From the NCBI RefSeq assembly GCF_020162115.1, contig NZ_CP083911.1, forward strand, positions 1,240,001 through 1,304,000: 64,000 nt of DNA, written 5' to 3'. The stretch comes from Tepidimonas taiwanensis (GTDB lineage: Bacteria > Pseudomonadota > Gammaproteobacteria > Burkholderiales > Burkholderiaceae_C). Within the stretch, counting starts at the first letter, position 1. Each line of letters begins with the position of its first letter. The translations under genes and the position numbers were made by a program. Of this stretch, positions 56,647 through 64,000 are shown piece by piece. Under the pieces are notes generated by a model that saw nothing but the letters and a program-made list of their open reading frames with translations, had not been told where the DNA came from and did no database searches.

Positions 56647-57663
56647 TCACACCAGCTTGACGAGCTGCTTGCCGAAATTGCGGCCCTTGAGCAGCCCCAG
56701 GAAGGCCTCGGGCGCGGACGCGATGCCGTGCGCGATGCTCTCGCGCGGACGGTAGCGCCCGCTGCCCACCAGCTCGCCGAGTTCGGCCAGCGCCTCGGGC
56801 CAGACCTCCATGTGCTCGCTGACGATGAAGCCCTCGATGCGCATGCGGTTGATGAGGATGAGCGCCGGGTTGAGCATCGGCAGCGGCTGCCCGTCGTACC
56901 CCGCGATCATCCCGCACAGCGCCACACGCGAGAAGGCATTCGCGCGCAGCATCACCGCGTCCAGCACCATCCCGCCGACGTTTTCGAAGTGCCCGTCGAT
57001 GCCGTTGGGGCACGCGGCCTTGAGCGCGCCGGCCAGCGACTTCAGGTCCCGGTGCTCGCGGTAGTCGATGCAGTCGTCAAACCCCAGCTCGTCGCGCACG
57101 TAAGCGCACTTGTCCGGACCACCGGCGATCCCGACCACGCGGCAGCCGCGCTGCTTGGCCAGCACGCCGACGGCGCTGCCCACGGCGCCGGCCGCGGCGC
57201 TGACCGTGATCGTCTGCCCCGCCTTGGGCTCGATGATCTTGACCAGCCCGTACCACGCCGTCACGCCGGGCATGCCCACCGCCCCCAGGTAGTGGCTGGG
57301 CGGGATGCGCGAGACGTCCACCTTGCGCAGCACCCCGGGCTGGTTGGCATCGACCACGCTGTACTCCTGCCAGCCGCCCATGCCGACGACCCAGTCGCCT
57401 ACCGCGTAGCGCGGGTGGCGGCTCTCCACCACCTGCCCCACCGTGCCGCCGATCATCACCTCGTTGAGCGGCTGCGGTGCCGCGTAGCTCTTGCCCTCGT
57501 TCATGCGCCCGCGCATGTACGGGTCCAGGCTCAGGTAATGGTGCTGCACCAGCACCTGTCCGTCGGCCAGCGGCGGTGTTTCGGTTTGCACGAGGCGGAA
57601 ATTGTCGACGCTCGCCTCGCCCTGCGGGCGGCTCACGAGCAGGATCTGCTTGTTCAGCGGCAT
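56647..57663 (-). CDS. NADP-dependent oxidoreductase, zinc-free MDR family (CurA/YncB-like)
   Basis: Medium-chain reductase without catalytic zinc, 338 residues, of the curcumin reductase or prostaglandin reductase type that reduces double bonds of enones. Seen: D-P-Y-M-R-G-R-M near residue 47, G-V-G-M-P-G-like A-V-G-M-P-G-V-T-A-W-Y-G-L, the Rossmann motif A-A-A-G-A-V-G-S-A-V-G near 155, D-G-H-F-E-N-V-G-G and the C-terminal G-R-N-F-G-K-Q-L-V. GGAGGA sits upstream of the ATG at 57663. The physiological substrate is unknown. Confidence 0.9.
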   Translation of the reverse strand: MPLNKQILLVSRPQGEASVDNFRLVQTETPPLADGQVLVQHHYLSLDPYMRGRMNEGKSYAAPQPLNEVMIGGTVGQVVESRHPRYAVGDWVVGMGGWQEYSVVDANQPGVLRKVDVSRIPPSHYLGAVGMPGVTAWYGLVKIIEPKAGQTITVSAAAGAVGSAVGVLAKQRGCRVVGIAGGPDKCAYVRDELGFDDCIDYREHRDLKSLAGALKAACPNGIDGHFENVGGMVLDAVMLRANAFSRVALCGMIAGYDGQPLPMLNPALILINRMRIEGFIVSEHMEVWPEALAELGELVGSGRYRPRESIAHGIASAPEAFLGLLKGRNFGKQLVKLV

Positions 57664-57805
57664 ATCACGTTCCTCCATCATGGCGCGGGACGCGCCGGTT
57701 GTGATTCGTGGGTGGATGGGGGACAACCCCTCTTTTGGTCATCGGCGGTTCGCCGGTCGATCGGCGGTGGTTCGTCTAACGGTCCGTTGTCCGTCGTTGG
57801 TCGCG

Positions 57806-58288
57806 TCAGTCGGTGGGCGCGATGCCACCCGCGTCTGCGCTGCGGTTGAGGTCGTGCACGTCGCGCCCCGGTGCGGGCAGGCGTCGCACGTAGCGAAACG
57901 TGCCGGTGGCGTGGGCGCACAGCCGCCCCTCGGCGTCGCGGATGTCCCCCTCGGTGAAGGCCATCGTCGCGGTGCGGTGCAGCAGGCGCGCACGCGCCAG
58001 CAGCGGCCCCTTCGCCGCCTGCATGAAGGTGGTTTTCATCTCGATGGTCACCACCCCCATGTCGCGCTGCACGCTGCGCGCCGCGTGCGCCATCGCCACG
58101 TCCAGCAGCGTCATGCTCGCGCCGCCGTGCACGACGTCGAAGGAGTTCAGATGTTGCGGTGCCGGGTCGAAGGCGATTTCCGCCTCCCCGTCCTCCCAGC
58201 GGCGCAGGCGCAGGCCCAGCAGCTCGACGAACGGGATGCGCACCGCAAACGGGATGTCACCCACCGACGACGGCACTGACGCCTCCAT
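57806..58288 (-). CDS. PaaI-like acyl-CoA thioesterase
   Basis: Hot-dog thioesterase, 160 residues. The family segment L-N-S-F-D-V-V-H-G-G-A-S-M-T-L-L-D appears at about 47-63, with the catalytic-type Asp in L-L-D, and a later strand V-V-T-I-E-M-K-T-T-F. The start overlaps the 3' end of the SDR gene by 32 bases; a later in-frame GTG is possible. Likely releases free acids or CoA at the end of the beta-oxidation operon. Confidence 0.85.
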   Translation of the reverse strand: MEASVPSSVGDIPFAVRIPFVELLGLRLRRWEDGEAEIAFDPAPQHLNSFDVVHGGASMTLLDVAMAHAARSVQRDMGVVTIEMKTTFMQAAKGPLLARARLLHRTATMAFTEGDIRDAEGRLCAHATGTFRYVRRLPAPGRDVHDLNRSADAGGIAPTD

Positions 58289-59048
58289 CGACCGCCAGCC
58301 ATTGCCCGGTGATGTGCTTGCCCGCGTCGGACGCGAACAGCACGGCCACGCCCTTGAGGTCCTCGTCGTCGCCCAGGCGGTTCAGCGGCGCGTGCGCCGC
58401 CAGCCGCTCCTCGCCCATCGCCTGCAGCGTGCCGCGCGTCATCTTGCTCGGGAAAAACCCAGGGCAGATCGCGTTGACGCGGATGCCGTAGCGCCCCCAC
58501 TCGGCCGCCAGCGCCCGCGTGAAATTGATCACCGCGCCTTTGGACGTGTTGTAGGCGATGGTGCGCATATCGGGCGGGTTGCCGCCCAGCCCGGCGATGG
58601 AGGCGACGTTGATGATGCTGCCGCGCCGCCGCGGGATCATGCACGCCTTGCCGATCGCCTGGCTCAGGACGAAGTAGCCGCGCACGTTGAGGTTCATCAC
58701 CTTGTCCCACGCTTCCAGCGGGTGGTCCTCGGCCGGCGCCCCCCAGGCGGCCCCGGCGTTGTTGACCAGGATGTCGATGTCACCCAGGCGCTGCAGCGTC
58801 TCCGACACCAGGCGCTGGATATCGTCCTCGCGCGCGCAGTCGGCGGCGATCCAGCGCGCGTCGATCCCTTGTGCCTGCAGGGTCTGCACGGCCTCTTCCA
58901 GCTCATCGGGCTTGCGCGCGGTCAGCATCAGCTTCGCGCCGGCCTCGCCCAACGCCTGCGCGATTTGCAGGCCCAGGCCGCGCGAGCCGCCGGTGACCAG
59001 CGCCGTGCGGCCCTTGAGGTCAAACAGTTCGGTGATGGTTCGGGTCAT
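58257..59048 (-). CDS. Short-chain dehydrogenase/reductase of the beta-oxidation operon
   Basis: SDR of 263 residues: T-G-G-S-R-G-L-G cofactor motif near residue 20, N-N-A-G-A, Ser in N-V-A-S-I-A-G, Y-N-T-S-K, and the C-terminal I-T-G-Q-W-L-A-V-D-G-G. AGGAG lies seven bases before the ATG at 59048. It resembles the gluconate 5-dehydrogenase or 3-oxoacyl reductase type; the operon context suggests an acyl-CoA or hydroxyacyl substrate. It starts 46 bases after the acyl-CoA dehydrogenase. Confidence 0.88.
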   Translation of the reverse strand: MTRTITELFDLKGRTALVTGGSRGLGLQIAQALGEAGAKLMLTARKPDELEEAVQTLQAQGIDARWIAADCAREDDIQRLVSETLQRLGDIDILVNNAGAAWGAPAEDHPLEAWDKVMNLNVRGYFVLSQAIGKACMIPRRRGSIINVASIAGLGGNPPDMRTIAYNTSKGAVINFTRALAAEWGRYGIRVNAICPGFFPSKMTRGTLQAMGEERLAAHAPLNRLGDDEDLKGVAVLFASDAGKHITGQWLAVDGGVSAVVGG

Positions 59049-59094
59049 GCAGGGTCTCCTCTTTGGTTCGGTAGGGGGTTGCGGGACCGTGGGG

Positions 59095-60950
59095 TCAAAA
59101 CGCCTCGTCGGGCATCTCGGCACACGTCAGATCGCGCGTGCGCACGACACGCAGCCAAGGCTCGATCCTGGGCAGCTCGTAGTGGAAGAAGTAGCGGCAC
59201 GCCTGCAGACGGCCGCGGTGGGCGGGGCCATCGCCCCGGGCGGCCACGCGCGCGACGTCCAGCCACATCCACGCGATGACCGTGTGGCCGAACGCCTGCA
59301 TGTACGGCACGGCGTTGGCCAGCGCCGCGGTGGGGTCGCCGTCGGCCCACGCGGCGCGGGTCGCGGCCAGCACCGCATCCCACGCGTCGGCCAGTGCCTG
59401 CGCGTGCGCCGCCAGCGCTGGCTCCTCGCGCGCCTGCGCGACGGTCGCGGCGATGCGCGCGCCCAGCAGCGCCAGCCCCCGCCCCTGCTCCATCAGCACC
59501 TTGCGCCCGAGCAGATCCAGCGCCTGGATGCCGTGCGTGCCCTCGTGGATCATGTTGAGGCGGTTGTCGCGCCAGTACTGCTCCACCGGAAAATCGCGCG
59601 TATAGCCGTAGCCGCCATGCACCTGGATCGCCAGGCTGTTGGCCTCCAGGCACCACTCGCTGGGCCAGCTCTTGGCGATCGGTGTGAGCACCTCCAGCAG
59701 CAACCGCGCCTCGTCCGCCGCGGCGGTGTCGCCCGTGCGCTGCTCGTCCACCAGCCGCGCGCAATAGAGTTGCAGCGCCAGTGCCCCTTCGCAATAGGCC
59801 TTTTGCGCCAGCAGCATGCGCTTGACGTCCGCGTGCTGGATGATGGGCACGGGCGGCTGCGCCGGGTCCTTGCCCGCGGGGCCGATGGGGCGCCCCTGCG
59901 TGCGCGTGCGCGCGTAATCCAGACTCGCCCGATACCCGGCCATGCCCAGCATCGTGGCCGCCATACCGACGCCAATGCGCGCCTCGTTCATCATATGGAA
60001 CATGTAGCGCAGGCCCTCGCCGGGCGCACCGACCCGGTAGCCGATCGCCCCGGCCCCGCGGCCGTCCAAGCCGGAGCCGAAGGCCGCGCCGGTAACGGGA
60101 TAGCGCCCCTCGCCGAAGTTCAGCAGCGTGTTGGTCGTGCCACGCCAGCCGCACTTGTGGTTCAGGCCCGCCAGCGCCACGTCGTTGCGCTGCCCGGTGA
60201 GCCGCCCCTCAGCGTCGACCAGGCGCTTGGGCACGATGAAGAGCGAAATCCCCTTGACGCCGGGCGGCAGCCGCCCGTCCGGCCCCGGAATCTTTGCCAG
60301 CACCAGGTGGACGATGTTGTCCGTGAGCTCATGCTCACCGGCGGAGATCCACATCTTGTTGCCGCGCAGGCGGTAGCGCGGCCCCAGCGGATCGGCCTCG
60401 TAGCCGTCGCCGTCCGGCACGGCGCGCGTCGTGATGTCGCTCAGGCTGGATCCAGCCTGCGGCTCGCTCAGGCACATCGTGCCCGAGAAGCGCCCCGCCA
60501 GTTCCGGCAGCGCAAACGCCCGCCGCTGCGCCGGCGTGCCGTGCGCCATCAGCAGGTTGGCGTTGCCCACCGTCAGCATGCCGGCACCGATGCTGACCGA
60601 CGCCGCGGCAAAAAACGCATTGCCCGCCGCCTCGATCGTGTACGGCAGCTGCATGCCGCCAACGTCGTAGTCCTGCGCGGCGCTGAGCATGCCACTCTCG
60701 GCGTACGCCTTCCACGCCTCGTGGGTCGCGGCGGGCAGGATGACCTTTTCGCCGTCGAAGCGCGGTTCCTCCGTGTCGACGAGCCGGTTGAACGGCGCGT
60801 ACTTCTCGCGCGCGATGCGCTCGCACGTGTCGAGCACGGCGTCGAACGTCTCACGCGAGTGGTCGGCGTAACGCGCGCGAGTGGTGAGGGCCTGCACCCG
60901 CAGCCACTCGTACAACAGAAAGTCGATGGCTGCGCGCAGGCCCTGGCCCA

Positions 60951-60951
<1 letters not shown>
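59095..60951 (-). CDS. Acyl-CoA dehydrogenase, large form with extra C-terminal domain
   Basis: FAD enzyme for the first oxidation step of acyl-CoA. The 618 residues are longer than the usual 380-400 and carry an additional C-terminal helical domain, as in DmdC-like and some long-chain dehydrogenases. Seen: M-C-L-S-E-P-Q-A-G-S-S-L near residue 170, the flavin region N-K-M-W-I-S-A-G-E-H, A-R-I-G-V-G-M-A-A, Q-V-H-G-G-Y-G-Y-T-R-D-F-P-V-E-Q and M-I-H-E-G-T-H-G-I-Q, which holds the catalytic glutamate. The ATG shares a base with the thiolase stop codon (TGATG). Confidence 0.92.
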
Positions 60952-62126
<1,175 letters not shown>

Positions 62127-62159
62127 GTTCGGTTCTCCAGTAATCGCGGTGCCACTGCC

Positions 62160-64000
62160 TCAGACGGCGGCAAAACCCTTGCCCTCGGCCACCAGCCGCT
62201 GCAACAGCGGCGCGGGCTGCCAGAACTGGGCGTCGTCGTGCGGGTTCTTGGCAAAACGCTTCATCGCCTGCACGACGTTGAACAGGCCAAACTGCTCGGC
62301 ATAGTGCATCGGCCCGCCGCGCCATACCGGGAAGCCGTAACCCGTGATGTAGACCATGTCGATGTCGCTGGCGCGCGCGGCAATCTTCTCCTCCAGGATG
62401 TGCGCGCCCTCGTTGACCAGCGCAAACACCAGGCGCTGCACGATCTCGTCGTCGCTGATCTTGCGCGGGTTGATGCCCAGCTCCTTGCGGTAGTCCTCGA
62501 TCATCTGGTTGACCACCGGGCTCGGGATCGCGTCGCGCTTGCCCGGCTGATAGTCGTACCAGCCGGCACCCGTCTTCTGGCCGAAGCGCCCCATCTCACA
62601 CAGCCGGTCCGCGATCTTGCTGTAGCGCAGGTGCGGTTTTTCGACGTAGCGGCGCTTGCGGATGTACCAGCCAACGTCGTTGCCAGCGAGGTCGCCCATG
62701 CGGAACGGCCCCATCGCAAAGCCGAACTTCTCGATCGCGCGGTCCACCTGCTCGGGCGTGCAGCCCTCTTCCAGCAGGAAGCCGGCCTGCCGGCTGTACT
62801 GTTCGATCATGCGGTTGCCGATGAAGCCGTCGCACACGCCGCTGACGACGCAGGTCTTTTTGATCTTCTTGCCCAGCGCCATCACGGTGGCGAGCACGTC
62901 CTTGGCCGTCTTGTCGCCGCGCACCACCTCCAGCAGCTTCATCACGTTGGCCGGGCTGAAGAAGTGCGTACCGATGACATCCTGCGGGCGTTTCGTGAAC
63001 GCGGCGATCTGGTTGACGTCCAGCGTCGAGGTGTTGGTCGCCAAGATCGCGCCGGGCTTCATCACCGCGTCGAGCTGCTCGAACACCTGGCGCTTGACGG
63101 CCATGTCCTCGAACACCGCCTCGATGACCAGGTCCGCGTCGCGGATGTCGTCGTAGGTCATCGTCGTGCGCAGCAACGCGAGGCGCTGCTCGACCTGCTC
63201 GGGCTTGAGCTTACCCTTCTTGACCTGGCCCTCGTACACCGAGCGGATGTGCGCCACGCCGCGCTCGAGCGCCTCGGGCTTGGCCTCGAGCAGCGTCACC
63301 GGCAGGCCCACATTGAGGAAGTTGATCGCGATGCCGCTGCCCATCGTGCCGGCGCCGATGATGGCGACCTGCCGCACCTCGCGCACCGGCGTGTCCTCGG
63401 GAACGTCGGCGATCTTGCCCGCCGCCCGCTCGGCGACGAACAGGTGGCGCAGCGCCATGCTCACCGGCGTGTTCATCAGGTTGACGAAGGTCTCGCGCTC
63501 GAACGCCATCCCATCGTCGAAGCGCTTGGTCGTCGCCGCCTGCACCGCGTCGATGCACTTGAGCGGCGCGGGGTAGTGCTTGGCCTGCGCCCCGACCATG
63601 TTGCGCGCGAACTGGAAGTACGCGTCGCCCTGCGGATGCTGGCACGGCAGGTGGCGCACCAGCGGCAGCGGCGCCCCACCGGCGTGCTTATCGGCCACCT
63701 CGCGCGCCAGCGCGATGGCCTCCTCCAACAGCGTCTCGGCCGACGCGGCGAGCTTGTCGAAGAGCTTCTGCCCCGGGATGGCCGCGAGGATTTCGCTCGC
63801 CACCGGCTCGCCGCTGACGATCATGTTCAGCGCCGCTTCCACCCCGAGGACCCGCGGCAGCCGCTGCGTGCCGCCCGCGCCGGGGATGAGGCCGAGTTTG
63901 ACCTCGGGCAGCGCCACCTTGGTGCCCGGTGCCGCGATGCGGTAGTGCGCCCCCAGCGCCAGCTCCAGCCCCCCGCCCATGCAAACGCTGTGCACGGCCG
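62160..64000 (-). CDS. 3-hydroxyacyl-CoA dehydrogenase / enoyl-CoA hydratase, FadJ/FadB type (partial)
   Basis: Multifunctional beta-oxidation protein; the N-terminus is cut off by the right edge. About 613 residues are visible: the end of the crotonase domain (M-G-G-G-L-E-L-A-L-G, then L-G-L-I-P-G-A-G-G-T-Q-R-L-P-R with the hydratase glutamate region), a linker, the NAD domain with I-G-A-G-T-M-G-S-G-I-A, N-T-S-T-L-D-V and the catalytic histidine in G-T-H-F-F-S-P-A, then two C-terminal domains with D-G-F-I-G-N-R-M and G-F-G-F-like repeats ending at residues F-A-A-V. First visible gene of the operon running left through thiolase, dehydrogenase, SDR and thioesterase. Confidence 0.95.
   Translation of the reverse strand, partial: AVHSVCMGGGLELALGAHYRIAAPGTKVALPEVKLGLIPGAGGTQRLPRVLGVEAALNMIVSGEPVASEILAAIPGQKLFDKLAASAETLLEEAIALAREVADKHAGGAPLPLVRHLPCQHPQGDAYFQFARNMVGAQAKHYPAPLKCIDAVQAATTKRFDDGMAFERETFVNLMNTPVSMALRHLFVAERAAGKIADVPEDTPVREVRQVAIIGAGTMGSGIAINFLNVGLPVTLLEAKPEALERGVAHIRSVYEGQVKKGKLKPEQVEQRLALLRTTMTYDDIRDADLVIEAVFEDMAVKRQVFEQLDAVMKPGAILATNTSTLDVNQIAAFTKRPQDVIGTHFFSPANVMKLLEVVRGDKTAKDVLATVMALGKKIKKTCVVSGVCDGFIGNRMIEQYSRQAGFLLEEGCTPEQVDRAIEKFGFAMGPFRMGDLAGNDVGWYIRKRRYVEKPHLRYSKIADRLCEMGRFGQKTGAGWYDYQPGKRDAIPSPVVNQMIEDYRKELGINPRKISDDEIVQRLVFALVNEGAHILEEKIAARASDIDMVYITGYGFPVWRGGPMHYAEQFGLFNVVQAMKRFAKNPHDDAQFWQPAPLLQRLVAEGKGFAAV

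Noticed and set aside
57664..57805. Short imperfect direct repeats (TCGGCGGT-type) between the MDR and thioesterase genes
   Set aside because: Too short and irregular to call a repeat family; CGGCGG words are frequent in this DNA.

Overview
The window is a chromosomal stretch of a high-GC betaproteobacterium, most likely order Burkholderiales (Comamonadaceae or a close relative). The reasons are the protein sequences themselves, the layout pdh operon / PAS kinase / FixJ-type regulator / folD / DUF4149 / greA / carAB, and the envelope cluster in its classic proteobacterial order. Coding density is very high, most neighbouring genes overlap or nearly touch, and antisense frames stay open for long distances because of the GC content. 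I saw no rRNA or tRNA gene, insertion sequence, prophage or CRISPR array.

Left part (1-20.2 kb). The end of a yejAB-type peptide importer operon is followed by fabI, a diheme cytochrome c with an FNR-like box upstream, and the pyruvate dehydrogenase operon aceE-aceF-lpdA (minus strand). In that operon both E2 and E3 carry an almost identical lipoyl domain. Divergent from aceE are a membrane PAS/PAS histidine kinase, its response regulator and folD. Then come a DUF4149 membrane protein, greA with a terminator-like hairpin in its leader, and carB-carA.

Central part (20.4-35.7 kb), all on the minus strand and transcribed right to left: rpsB, tsf, then pyrH-frr-uppS-cdsA-dxr-rseP-bamA-skp-lpxD-fabZ-lpxA-lpxB-rnhB-SpoU methyltransferase. 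It joins translation (S2, EF-Ts, ribosome recycling), UMP synthesis, isoprenoid and undecaprenyl synthesis, phospholipid precursors, outer membrane protein assembly, envelope stress proteolysis and lipid A synthesis. Two clear intrinsic terminators separate rpsB, tsf and pyrH; from lpxD to the methyltransferase gene most junctions are ATGA-type overlaps.

Right part (36-64 kb) is more accessory: a fused NAD(P)HX repair enzyme, a decayed acyl-CoA synthetase relic, a lipoprotein nuclease, a PobR/PcaR-like IclR regulator divergent from pobA (4-hydroxybenzoate hydroxylase), a YgiQ radical SAM protein, a MaoC hydratase, an HSL-type esterase, an iron alcohol dehydrogenase, a patatin-like lipase coupled to two tandem HDOD signalling proteins, the RNA-binding protein Tex, and an unusual soluble protein with two repeated Cache-like modules and a CheW domain. 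The end holds fatty acid and acyl-CoA metabolism: a short-chain dehydrogenase, AidB, a zinc-free MDR reductase, and a beta-oxidation operon (trifunctional-type hydratase/dehydrogenase cut by the window edge, thiolase, large acyl-CoA dehydrogenase, SDR, PaaI-like thioesterase).

I found no clearly novel multi-gene system. The most unusual items are the double-Cache CheW protein, the patatin/HDOD/HDOD unit, the homogenised lipoyl domains and several regulatory layouts (possible leaderless genes, the greA leader hairpin, an FNR-like box at -41.5).
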